Below are positions 44,600 to 52,439 of a stretch of DNA of 64,000 nt, piece after piece. Source of the stretch: Crocinitomicaceae bacterium (lineage in GTDB: Bacteria; Bacteroidota; Bacteroidia; Flavobacteriales_D; Crocinitomicaceae); NCBI GenBank assembly GCA_020635955.1, contig JACJYW010000005.1:62001-126000 (forward strand). The letters run 5' to 3'. How positions within the stretch are numbered: the stretch's first letter is position 1; every line of letters begins with the position of its first letter. A program made the position numbers and the translations under genes. The notes under the pieces are model-generated. The model saw only the letters and a list, made by a program, of their open reading frames with translations, was not told the DNA's origin and did not search any database.

Positions 44600-45538
44600 T
44601 TGACCAAAACAAAGAAAAGAACCAAAATAATAAAGCTAGTTTTCGGACTAGCTTTATTATTATTTATAGCTTGGAAAATAGCTAGTTCACTTAAACAGAC
44701 TGATCTTGATGCTTTGCAATTTTCACCAACTTCAAGTTGGATGTTCTTAATTGCATTGGTGCTTATGCCGGTTAATTGGTTGTTGGAATCTCTGAAATGG
44801 CATTTATTGGTTAAAGACATAGAGAAAACCTCTTTTACAAATTCTATCGTTTCGGTTCTTGCTGGAATCAGTACTGGTTTGCTCACACCAAATAGAATAG
44901 GAAACTTTATTGGCCGAACCATGAGTATGGAGAAGGTGAACAGAACAAAAGGTATTTTGGCCACCATTCATTCAAATTTAGCTCAGTTCAGTGCAAGCGT
45001 GCTGTTTGGTGTGATGAGCTTATTGTTTTTGGGTCTCGACATTGAATATCTGGATCAATCTTCTGTGAATGTTTCAGCAATCTTGATTTTGATAGTTGCG
45101 TTGAGCCTTTACTATTTCCCCAGGCTGATAGATTTTAATCCAATATCAAAGCTTTATTCAAATCAAATGCAGCTGGCATTAGAACACCTACAGAGGGAAT
45201 CATTTTTGCTAAAAACTACAGTTCTATTTGTTAGTATAACAAGGTATTTAGTGTTTCTTGCACAATTCTATTTACTGCTGAATTGTTTTCCGATTAATGT
45301 AGCATCTGACACATTGATCTTGGCTATTGCACTGGTTTATTTGATCACCACCATTATACCGTCTTTCTTGTTTGGAAAGTTATTTATTCGGGAAGCTTCT
45401 GCATTATTTGTATTGGAGGGTTTTGGCATTGAGAGTTCAATCATTCTGGTCACGGCATTCTTACTTTGGTTCATTAATTTGGCTATTCCATCATTGGCAG
45501 GTGCAGTTATTTTATTTAAAAGTGAACCTAAAGTGTAA
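44600..45538 (+). CDS. Lysylphosphatidylglycerol synthase TM region-like (UPF0104) membrane protein
   Basis: This 312-residue protein starts at TTG 44600, 2 bp after the previous stop; the first in-frame ATG is far inside. It has eight or so membrane helices. The family pattern is visible: KIIKLVFGLALLLFIAWKIASSL at the N-terminus, LESLKWHLLVKD, AGISTGLLTPNRIGNFIGRTMSM in the middle and a C-terminal SLAGAVILFKSEPK. Members lacking the LPG synthase catalytic half are thought to be lipid-related flippase-like proteins. It is followed by a GT2 glycosyltransferase after 21 bp, which suggests joint work on a glycolipid. A 15-bp perfect hairpin covers codons 9-21. Confidence 0.88.
   Translation: MTKTKKRTKIIKLVFGLALLLFIAWKIASSLKQTDLDALQFSPTSSWMFLIALVLMPVNWLLESLKWHLLVKDIEKTSFTNSIVSVLAGISTGLLTPNRIGNFIGRTMSMEKVNRTKGILATIHSNLAQFSASVLFGVMSLLFLGLDIEYLDQSSVNVSAILILIVALSLYYFPRLIDFNPISKLYSNQMQLALEHLQRESFLLKTTVLFVSITRYLVFLAQFYLLLNCFPINVASDTLILAIALVYLITTIIPSFLFGKLFIREASALFVLEGFGIESSIILVTAFLLWFINLAIPSLAGAVILFKSEPKV
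44626..44661 (+). terminator. Very strong hairpin inside the start of the UPF0104 gene
   Basis: A perfect 15-bp stem (44626-44640 with 44647-44661; arm AATAATAAAGCTAGT) closes on a TTCG tetraloop through a T-G pair and is followed by ATTTATAG. It lies 28 bp after the preceding stop codon and inside the coding sequence of the next gene. It could end or attenuate transcription. Confidence 0.5.
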
Positions 45539-45559
45539 AATCACGACATTTGTATTTAC

Positions 45560-46636
45560 ATGAGCTTGCTTTCAATTCTTGTTGTTTTGGTCTCCATGTA
45601 TTTTGTTCAACATGTACTTGGAGTGATCGTTCTACTTGGTTATTTTGATCAAAAGCAAATTCGGGCTGAGCAAGGTATATATGATGTCAGTGTGATCATT
45701 CCTTTTCGGGATGAAGCATTAAGAATAGAGCCTTTGCTGGAATCAATTGATCAACTGGAAATACCCGCCAGTTTAGAAGTAGAATTTATTTTTGTTGACG
45801 ATCATTCTTCAGATCATTCCGCTCAAATTGTCAGAAACAAACTAAAAACTACGTTTAGAATAGTTCAGGCCAAATCTAAAGGTAAGAAGGCTGCGATAAA
45901 GCTTGGAGTAGAAGAAGCATCACATTCTTATATCATTACCTGGGACGCAGATGTTGTGATACCAAATAAATATTTTGTTCAATTGATTCAGTATCCCTCT
46001 GCCGATATGTTGATTCTTCCTGTAAAAATGGAAAGCAATAATCTTATGGGTGGGTTGGCTTCAATTGAATTCTATTGGTTACAGATGTTGACTTATGCCA
46101 GTGCTAAATGGCAATCTCCACTTCTGTGTAATGGAGCAAATCTAGTCTTTAAGAAAAAGACATTTGATCATGTTATGCCGTTCAGAAAAGATGAAGATCA
46201 GGTGTCCGGTGATGATATTTTTTTAATGAATGCCATTCTAAAAGACAATGGTTATGTGAGGGCATATTGTTCTAAGAATGTCCAGGTAAATACGTTGGCG
46301 CCCTCTAGTTTTAAGGAATTAATTGCTCAAAGAAAAAGGTGGGCCGGTAAAATGAAATCTTTACTTGATATTCGATCAATTCTGCTGGGTTTGTTGATGA
46401 TATGTTTATCGTTCGGGACGTTAGTTTCATTGATGTTGCTGCCCTTTGAATGGTTGTTTATCATTCCATTGGGGATGAAATTGTTCAATGAATTATTGGT
46501 ATTGCTAATATATACTAAGGGACGACAGGCGTTAAAGCAAATCTTTTTTGTGATTATTCATCAGGTTTGGCATCCCCTATACTTATTGGTGTTGTTTTTC
46601 TCGAGACCAAAGGACGTTAAATGGCGTCTAGAATAA
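45560..46636 (+). CDS. Membrane-bound family 2 glycosyltransferase
   Basis: This 358-residue protein starts with one membrane helix (about 5-27). The GT-A catalytic domain has VSVIIPFRDEALRIEPLLESI, FVDDHSSDHSAQIV, the DxD motif in ITWDADVVIP, the acid/base region VSGDDIFLMNAIL and QRKRW, typical of processive GT2 enzymes. Two or three C-terminal helices follow. The sugar and acceptor are unknown. It is 21 bp downstream of the UPF0104 membrane protein gene and probably acts with it on a lipid-linked product. The 3' end overlaps the convergent transporter gene by 9 bp. Confidence 0.93.
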   Translation: MSLLSILVVLVSMYFVQHVLGVIVLLGYFDQKQIRAEQGIYDVSVIIPFRDEALRIEPLLESIDQLEIPASLEVEFIFVDDHSSDHSAQIVRNKLKTTFRIVQAKSKGKKAAIKLGVEEASHSYIITWDADVVIPNKYFVQLIQYPSADMLILPVKMESNNLMGGLASIEFYWLQMLTYASAKWQSPLLCNGANLVFKKKTFDHVMPFRKDEDQVSGDDIFLMNAILKDNGYVRAYCSKNVQVNTLAPSSFKELIAQRKRWAGKMKSLLDIRSILLGLLMICLSFGTLVSLMLLPFEWLFIIPLGMKLFNELLVLLIYTKGRQALKQIFFVIIHQVWHPLYLLVLFFSRPKDVKWRLE

Positions 46637-48019
46637 AATGAGACCCGCTAAAAAGATGAATGTGCCAGCAAGGAATTGCAACAATGTATAGGGTAAAATG
46701 TCCTTTGCTTTAAGTCCGGTAATACCCAATAATGGTAAGGCCCAAAAAGGCTGGATCATATTTGTTAATTGATCACCATATGCCAAAGCCATTATTGCCT
46801 TTGGATAAGATACACCCAATTCTTGAGCAGATGCTATAATAATTGGACCTTGAACGGCCCATTGACCACCACCGCTTGGAACGAATACGTTCACCAATCC
46901 TGCTGAGAAAAAGGAGTATATAGGAAAGCTACTTTCATTGCTGATTGAAACGAACCAATCAGATATTTGTCCAATTAAACCAGACCCCACCATTAACCCT
47001 AAAATTCCAAAGTATAGAGGAAACTGAATTAAAATTCCTGTTGCTCCTGATATAGCCTCATCTGCTGCTTTTACAAAATTATTGATACTCTTATGAAGTA
47101 TGAGACCGGATCCTAATAAAAAGAAATTGATGAAATTAGGGGTTAGGAATTTAAGATTGAATTGACCTTGACTCAGAAAAGCTTTGTAGAAGGCGTATGC
47201 TAGAATAACGGTGCCAATAAGGTATACGAATATCTTACTTTGATCAATTCGCTCGGCCCCTTCTGCTTTAACCACATCATGATCTTGTATCTTCGTGGGT
47301 TTTGGAAGATGTTGATATGATCTTTCTTTTTTTCCAAAGTAATACATCATTGCCGGCAATAGAACAATCAACAGAATCGACACAACTATATTCATAGTGG
47401 AAAAAATGGTTTCACCCAGATCTATACTTGAAGGTACATGTTGAGTGTTAAGGTTCATTCCGCTGACCATGTCGTGCAGATTGTTTTGTTCTGCAGCTTT
47501 AATTGGTGCAGAACCAGATAATCCTCCATGCCAAACCATTAACCCTGAATATGCCGCAGCTCCTATCAGTGGATAATTCAAAGGTTTGTTTTCCTGATGG
47601 AATTTTTCACCGATCTTTCGCGCTAAAATAGCTCCGAAAATTAACCCGAGTCCCCAATTGAAAAGGCTTACCAATATTGTACTTAAAGTAACAATTAGAG
47701 CGGTGTTGGCAGTATTGGTGCAAGGTTGTGTAAGTGTGTTGATCAAATTGCTCACGGGTTTCGATAGTGCCATGATATGACCTAATACCAGCATCAACAT
47801 CATTTGAAACGTGAAGTATAATCCACCGTTACCTTCTTTCCATAAACCTTCTTCCCAGCTTCCTAAAAGATCAATGCTGTAAGAACTATAAGAAATGTCA
47901 ACTGGTTTAGTAAAGAATAAGGCCAGAACATACGTCAGAAAAGTCAATAAAATGGCTATGCTCAAAGGACTTGGCAAAAGCTGTTTATATGTCTTCGCAA
48001 ATTTTTCTGAAAATGACAT
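46628..48019 (-). CDS. Short-chain fatty acid transporter (AtoE family)
   Basis: This 463-residue protein has about twelve membrane helices and the sequence pattern of the AtoE family (FAKTYKQLLPSPLSIAILLTFLTYVLALF, LVSLFNWGLGLIFGAILARKIG, YSGLMVWHGGLSGSAPI, FSAGLVNVFVPSGGGQWAVQGPI, ALAYGDQLTNMIQPFWALPLLGITGLKAKDIL). Family members import short-chain fatty acids such as acetoacetate and butyrate. It overlaps the upstream small secreted gene by one base (coupled start) and the convergent glycosyltransferase gene by 9 bp. Confidence 0.92.
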   Translation of the reverse strand: MSFSEKFAKTYKQLLPSPLSIAILLTFLTYVLALFFTKPVDISYSSYSIDLLGSWEEGLWKEGNGGLYFTFQMMLMLVLGHIMALSKPVSNLINTLTQPCTNTANTALIVTLSTILVSLFNWGLGLIFGAILARKIGEKFHQENKPLNYPLIGAAAYSGLMVWHGGLSGSAPIKAAEQNNLHDMVSGMNLNTQHVPSSIDLGETIFSTMNIVVSILLIVLLPAMMYYFGKKERSYQHLPKPTKIQDHDVVKAEGAERIDQSKIFVYLIGTVILAYAFYKAFLSQGQFNLKFLTPNFINFFLLGSGLILHKSINNFVKAADEAISGATGILIQFPLYFGILGLMVGSGLIGQISDWFVSISNESSFPIYSFFSAGLVNVFVPSGGGQWAVQGPIIIASAQELGVSYPKAIMALAYGDQLTNMIQPFWALPLLGITGLKAKDILPYTLLQFLAGTFIFLAGLILF

Positions 48020-48528
48020 TACTTCATTTTTTTCAATTCGGCTGTTTGAAATACGAGGGTTTTATAAGAAGTAACAAGTGGTATTTTTTCGCCTTCATGA
48101 ATTTTGTCTCCAGTATTGTGAGATTTCTTAGATGATGTTAATTCGAAACTGATTCCTTTTTTAGTTCTTACATAAGAGATATGTAGAAATGCTCCTTCTA
48201 TCTCAAATACAGATGTAAGACGATTAAATCCATAACTCATATCCAGCAATATTCCATTTTGCTCATCCATGATGAAATGGTTAATTCCACTATTAAATAA
48301 CCGATAAGCTCTTACCTGTTTGGTGCTGTCTTCACCATAGATTATATTGAACGTGTAAGAAGTGTCTGTCAAAATTCCTATTTCCAATTCCATGTGATAG
48401 GTCATTTGAAATCCATTGATATCGGTAGAATTAAGTTCTCCTGAATATTTTCCTAACCAGTTGGCTGATAGCTGGGCGGATGAGATAAGTGAAACAGTAC
48501 AAATCAGAACAATTAAAACTCTCCTCAT
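48019..48528 (-). CDS. Secreted protein of unknown function
   Basis: This 169-residue protein has a signal peptide (MRRVLIVLICTVSLISSAQ). The rest is beta-rich with many Tyr and Ile (MTYHMELEIGILTDTSYTFNIIYGED), and could be a small barrel or lipocalin-like domain. There is no recognised family motif. A -7 box TATATTTG (complement of 48548-48555) lies upstream. It overlaps the AtoE gene by one base, so a role connected with the transporter is possible. Confidence 0.8.
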   Translation of the reverse strand: MRRVLIVLICTVSLISSAQLSANWLGKYSGELNSTDINGFQMTYHMELEIGILTDTSYTFNIIYGEDSTKQVRAYRLFNSGINHFIMDEQNGILLDMSYGFNRLTSVFEIEGAFLHISYVRTKKGISFELTSSKKSHNTGDKIHEGEKIPLVTSYKTLVFQTAELKKMK

Positions 48529-48632
48529 AATATTGATGTTGTCAGTTCAAATATAAATGTAAGAATCTTCAACATTTATTTTGAAAGTGCTCAACTCAAT
48601 GTGAAATATGAAAAAGTTTAAAGTCTATAGTT

Positions 48633-49292
48633 TTATTCCTTTACCAGCTCGCAATAAAATTCAATACGTACAATATTTCCTACGCCTGATTCTTCAGCTT
48701 GTCCGTATTCAGTGCGATCAAATTCAAAAGCTCCCTGAAAAGCTTCGAAAGGTATATCTGATCCGCCACTTCCAAGATGCAGAAATGGTACTTGAAGACT
48801 CTTTGTTGTTCCGTTCAAAGTTAGTTCACCATCAGCTACATAGGAAGTGTCTCCTAATGATATGTGGGAAGCCACGTATTCTATGGTAGGATATTTTTCT
48901 GCAAAGAAAAACTCATCTACCAGGTGTTCATCACGCATCTCATTGCCCGTGTTGATACTGGCAGTTTTTATAATGACTTCTAAGGTTGAATTCGTAAAGT
49001 CATTGTCTATGGCAAATTGAATGTCAAAGGCCGTGAACCCGCCTTTAGTTGTTTTTAATCCATCCGTATGAAATAAGATCTCTGCCGTTTCGCCGGCTGA
49101 AACTGAATAGAATCCTTCTAATGCATCTAAAGAAGGAGTTTCGTTTATAGTAGAATCTGAATTGTATTCTATTGTTTCGTTTAATTCCGATTTATCCAAT
49201 TCACTTTCATATTCTCCCCATGGGATTAAAAAAAGAATTCCTACTGTTAGAACAGCAATAATAAGGCCGGCAATTATAATTTTCTTTAACAT
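48633..49292 (-). CDS. YceI-family protein, membrane-anchored
   Basis: This 219-residue protein begins with an N-terminal helix (MLKKIIIAGLIIAVLTVGILFLIPW), probably uncleaved, and a Ser/Glu linker to about residue 55. The YceI lipocalin-like barrel follows: TTKGGFTAFDIQFAIDND, EVIIKTASINTGNEMRDEHLVDEFFFAEKYPTIEYVA, YVADGELTLNGTTKSLQVPF. YceI proteins bind polyprenoid lipids in a periplasmic barrel. A -7 box TATATTTG (complement of 49313-49320) lies upstream. It stands alone. Confidence 0.93.
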   Translation of the reverse strand: MLKKIIIAGLIIAVLTVGILFLIPWGEYESELDKSELNETIEYNSDSTINETPSLDALEGFYSVSAGETAEILFHTDGLKTTKGGFTAFDIQFAIDNDFTNSTLEVIIKTASINTGNEMRDEHLVDEFFFAEKYPTIEYVASHISLGDTSYVADGELTLNGTTKSLQVPFLHLGSGGSDIPFEAFQGAFEFDRTEYGQAEESGVGNIVRIEFYCELVKE

Positions 49293-49356
49293 CTTAAAAA
49301 TATATGTTTAAACAAATATATGGCATTAACTTGAACCTTAGTGTTAAATAAATCAT

Positions 49357-49388
49357 AAAAAAACCCGCCACAAAGAATTGAGGCGGGT
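49357..49388 (-). terminator. Terminator downstream of the DUF3127 gene
   Basis: On the minus strand ACCCGCC (49388-49382 complement), a 12-nt loop and GGCGGGT are followed by T6. It lies beyond the duplicated gene tail, about 125 bp after the functional stop codon, which suggests that it originally stood right after the stop of the downstream copy. Confidence 0.75.
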
Positions 49389-49409
49389 CTATAACTTGAG
49401 TAAGTTGTT

Positions 49410-49472
49410 TTAAAATGGTAGATCATCATCTCCTTCAGCAATCCTTCGTCAGGCTCAAGACAGGCTTCTCAG
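49410..49472. repeat. Dispersed repeat with duplicate of the DUF3127 gene 3' end
   Basis: Read on the minus strand, 49442-49472 is the dispersed repeat (CTGAGAAGCCTGTCTTGAGC, then CTGACGAAGGA). Directly after it, 49410-49441 repeats the last codons of the DUF3127 gene: 25 bp are identical (49417-49441 with 49519-49543). The copy reads AEGDDDLPF-stop, with silent changes CCA for CCG and TTT for TTC. Confidence 0.85.
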
Positions 49473-49511
49473 AGATGTCTAATGAAAAAATAACTTCTAA
49501 TCCTGATCTAA

Positions 49512-49874
49512 TTAGAACGGTAGATCATCATCTCCTTCAGCAACGAAGGTTTCTGCGTTATCAGCAGTAGTTGGTGCTTCTGATGAACCAGACCCTAGTG
49601 GATCTATTTTCCAGGCGTCCAGTGAATTGAAGTAACGCACGGTTCCATCCTTCGGATTCGTCCATTCTCTTCCTCTTAAGAAGAAAGTTACTTCAACATT
49701 ATCTCCCACTTTGAAATTATCAAGTAGCTCACAACGATCTTGCACCAACTGAAATAAAATAGTTTGTGCATATTGTCCTGAAGCATCCAAAACAACAAAT
49801 TCTCTTTTTTTGAATGAATCAGAAATTTGTTGTGTGTTCTCAATAACTTTCAATTCTCCCTTTAGCGTGTACAT
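49512..49874 (-). CDS. DUF3127 OB-fold-like protein with SSB-type acidic tail
   Basis: This 120-residue protein begins MYTLKGELKVIENTQQISDSFKKREFVV, the DUF3127 signature, with a short OB-like barrel to about residue 95 (FKVGDNVEVTFFLRGREWTN, YFNSLDAWKI). A low-complexity linker ends in EGDDDLPF, the form of the C-terminal tip of single-stranded DNA-binding proteins that recruits repair and replication partners. Nucleic-acid binding is inferred. It is 12 bp downstream of the flavin reductase gene. A diverged copy of its tail sits 75 bp beyond its stop. Confidence 0.85.
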   Translation of the reverse strand: MYTLKGELKVIENTQQISDSFKKREFVVLDASGQYAQTILFQLVQDRCELLDNFKVGDNVEVTFFLRGREWTNPKDGTVRYFNSLDAWKIDPLGSGSSEAPTTADNAETFVAEGDDDLPF

Positions 49875-49886
49875 ACTTTGGTTTGT

Positions 49887-50780
49887 TTAGTTGTTAAACG
49901 AAAGCAAGGTCATCCAGGCTTCCTCTAATTTATTTTCTTTCAGCAATTCTTTTGCCTTTAAATGCAATTCTTTTTCCAGTGTTGGCTGGTCATCTTCCAA
50001 AGAAACAAATAAATCGCTTAATTCCATTAATTTGTAATCATTGACATCTGTTTCATTAGGAAGTTCTTCTATACCGGCTAATTGTCCAAGATCATTTCCG
50101 GTAAGAACATCTGATTTAAGGATATCCTCTGGTATTTGATCAAATCCAATTCCTTTGGTAACCAAAGGTTTGGTAATCTCAAACATAGAATTTTTATCAG
50201 CTCTGCAATACCAATTTCCACCCATACGTGATACTAGATCGATCTTGTGTTGATCAATTTTACCATCTTCTCCAAGGACAGCTTCGTTGATATGAATACG
50301 AGTTACCTCACAGATTACCAGATTACCTGCACCACCGCCATCTCCCAATTCGATCACATCATTTACCTTACATTCAAACTGAACCGGTGATTCAGCCACT
50401 CTAAAAGGCTTAATGGTTTCTGATTTCACTTTAGTAAATCCTGCTTTTTCAAACTCATCAACACCCGGTTCATAAGGTGAACTAGCCAAAGACATTTGAT
50501 GTACTATATTATAATTTACCACATTGATCACAACTTCAGGCACCTCTTTCACATTATTGTATGTGTCTTTAGTTGTATTAGTTCTGCCGCTTCTAGCAGG
50601 TGAGAAGATCATGATCGGTGGATTAGCCGAGAACACGTTAAAAAAGCTAAATGGGGCCAGGTTAGCATTCCCCTGCGCATCAATCGTGCTCGCAAAAGCG
50701 ATAGGACGTGGTCCGATTGCTCCTAACAAATAGGCGTGCAATTGTGGAACAGGAAGATCTTTAGGGTCAAGGCTTAACAT
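49887..50780 (-). CDS. Flavin reductase family protein
   Basis: This 297-residue protein starts at ATG 50780 (MLSLDPKDLPVPQLHAYLLGAIGPRPIAFAST). A TTG 9 bp upstream is possible, but the -7 box TACCTTTG (complement of 50787-50794) makes it unlikely; the transcript may be almost leaderless. The split-barrel flavin-binding domain (about 1-205) shows NLAPFSFFNVFSANPPIMIFSP, VVINVVNYNIVHQMSLAS and FECKVNDVIELG. The C-terminal 90 residues are helical. It belongs to the FMN-binding flavin reductase/DIM6 group; the partner oxygenase is unknown. Confidence 0.9.
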   Translation of the reverse strand: MLSLDPKDLPVPQLHAYLLGAIGPRPIAFASTIDAQGNANLAPFSFFNVFSANPPIMIFSPARSGRTNTTKDTYNNVKEVPEVVINVVNYNIVHQMSLASSPYEPGVDEFEKAGFTKVKSETIKPFRVAESPVQFECKVNDVIELGDGGGAGNLVICEVTRIHINEAVLGEDGKIDQHKIDLVSRMGGNWYCRADKNSMFEITKPLVTKGIGFDQIPEDILKSDVLTGNDLGQLAGIEELPNETDVNDYKLMELSDLFVSLEDDQPTLEKELHLKAKELLKENKLEEAWMTLLSFNN

Positions 50781-50814
50781 AGGGTGCAAAGGTAATAATT
50801 CTATGTCTCGGCAC

Positions 50815-51828
50815 CTATTTTTCTTTCAAGATGTAAACATCTTCTTTTAGTTTATCCCCATCATTTTTTATTGATAAGCTTACCCCCGCAACAGTAGAAT
50901 TGCCTTTTGATTTGACAAAGGTGAAATACTGGTTGAAATCACACGGTTTGCTCCAACTGATGCCGAAATTTGTACTTTTAGAAACATTGTGATCCTGATC
51001 AAGAACATACACAGATCCGTTTTCATTCACTGAAAGGCTAGTAACTGACTTTTCTAAAATAGGGTTCCAGTTAAAACCTCCGTCTGTCGTTCCCCACACT
51101 TTATCTCCTGCAATTGCGCCAAGATTATCATTTGCCATTTCGAAGTAATTAAAAGAATTGTTGTTGTTTGAAAACAATGTGTCCCAGTTATTACCGCCAT
51201 CTAATGTTACAATAAAGTGTGTAGATGTAATAAACCACCCTCGGTCTTCATTTATAAATTGTACTGCCTTTATTTCGTCATTGCCCCAATAAAGGGTGTC
51301 CCAATCGAATCCACCATTTGAGGTTTTAATTATCCAACTTATTAATGAAAAAGGTTCTGACATTCCAATATATCCTATGCTATCTGAAGGGAATGAACAT
51401 TTATTCATTAATTCATTATCATATGAGGTAAATGGAATATTGCTTGTCGTTTCTGATTCCGGATTGAACTTAATTATTTTTCCACCACTTAAATCACTGG
51501 AATATATAGAAAACACAGAACCAGAAGAACTGAGACAGATATCATCTATCATTGTATCATTAAAGCTTCCTCCACCTATTGCTGTTTTCTTCCAGGTTTT
51601 ACCATTGTCTGGGCTGTAATAGAGATTGTTGTAGTATTCATAAAAGGAAGAGTGGAGTAATAAAAATATACGGTCAGAATCAGTAATAATTTTTTGAGTG
51701 GAGAATCCCTTAAGATTATCACTTTTTTCAAATACGGTTATCTTTTCCCATTGAGGTTTTCGATTTTCTTTGTTACAAGAAAGAAAAAATAACAATAATG
51801 AATAAAAAAAGAATTGGGTTAATCTCAT
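50815..51828 (-). CDS. Lipoprotein with Asp-box (BNR/Ycf48-like) propeller
   Basis: This 337-residue lipoprotein has a signal ending FFLSC (Cys18). The mature part is a beta-propeller with Asp-box repeats: SPDNGKTWKK, TSNGGFDWDT, TLDGGNNWDT, TTDGGFNWNP and STNFGISWSK. Such repeats occur in sialidases, Ycf48/HCF136 assembly factors and sortilin-like proteins. No sialidase catalytic residues are identifiable. A binding or assembly role in the periplasm or at the cell surface is more likely. It is read away from the ECF sigma factor gene. Confidence 0.87.
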   Translation of the reverse strand: MRLTQFFFYSLLLFFLSCNKENRKPQWEKITVFEKSDNLKGFSTQKIITDSDRIFLLLHSSFYEYYNNLYYSPDNGKTWKKTAIGGGSFNDTMIDDICLSSSGSVFSIYSSDLSGGKIIKFNPESETTSNIPFTSYDNELMNKCSFPSDSIGYIGMSEPFSLISWIIKTSNGGFDWDTLYWGNDEIKAVQFINEDRGWFITSTHFIVTLDGGNNWDTLFSNNNNSFNYFEMANDNLGAIAGDKVWGTTDGGFNWNPILEKSVTSLSVNENGSVYVLDQDHNVSKSTNFGISWSKPCDFNQYFTFVKSKGNSTVAGVSLSIKNDGDKLKEDVYILKEK

Positions 51829-51889
51829 AACAAATACAACGATAGATAAAATAAATTAGTTGGATATAGAAAATTAATTTAAGCACTGG

Positions 51890-51918
51890 TGTAACTTTTG
51901 ATGTAACCATTGCGTCCC
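51890..51918 (+). promoter_or_regulatory. ECF-type promoter of the sigma factor gene
   Basis: TGTAAC (51890-51895), a 17-bp spacer and CGTC (51913-51916), inside ATTGCGTCCCAC (51909-51920), form a typical ECF promoter. It is about 31 bp before the sigma gene start. The same -10 block is found before the gene at 56104, so the sigma factor probably controls both. Confidence 0.7.
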
Positions 51919-51950
51919 ACCATAGAATCCGATAAATCCCATGAGATTGG

Positions 51951-52439
51951 ATGACAAAAGAAGAGTACAATAAAGCTGTAGATACATATGCCGATAATAT
52001 TTATCGGTTTGTATTAAAACATCTAAAGAACATTGATGTTTCTAAGGATGTTGTGCAGGATACTTTTGCCAAAGTATGGGAAAAAAGAGACACCATTTCT
52101 TATGAAAAAGTGAGATCATATCTTTTCACTACTGCTCATCATACGCTCATTGATGTGTTACGTAAAGAAAAATATAAGGATAGTGATGAGGTGATCGATC
52201 TTCACATGCATAACAAACCAGAGGCAAATTTTGACCTGCAAGCGATTTTGCATGAAGCCCTGGATCAATTACCGGAAATACAAAAAACGGTTGTACTGTT
52301 GAGGGATTATGAAGGGTATAGTTATGAGGAAATTGGTGGTATTACAGGCTTGCAGGAAAGCCAGGTGAAAGTTTACATCTTCAGGGCTAGAAAAAAATTG
52401 AAGGATTATTTGGTGAGCATTGAAGCAGTGATAGATTAA
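51951..52439 (+). CDS. ECF-subfamily RNA polymerase sigma factor
   Basis: This 162-residue sigma-70-family protein shows region 2 (about 10-75, YRFVLKHLKNIDVSKDVVQDTFAKVWEKRDTI and RSYLFTTAHHTLIDVLRKEK) and region 4 (about 100-155, LDQLPEIQKTVVLLRDYEGYSYEEIGGITGLQESQVKVYIFRARKKLKDYL). It directs RNA polymerase to a small regulon. The next gene, a membrane-anchored protein starting in the sigma stop codon (TAATG), is the probable anti-sigma factor. The upstream promoter TGTAAC-N17-CGTC suggests autoregulation. Confidence 0.95.
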   Translation: MTKEEYNKAVDTYADNIYRFVLKHLKNIDVSKDVVQDTFAKVWEKRDTISYEKVRSYLFTTAHHTLIDVLRKEKYKDSDEVIDLHMHNKPEANFDLQAILHEALDQLPEIQKTVVLLRDYEGYSYEEIGGITGLQESQVKVYIFRARKKLKDYLVSIEAVID

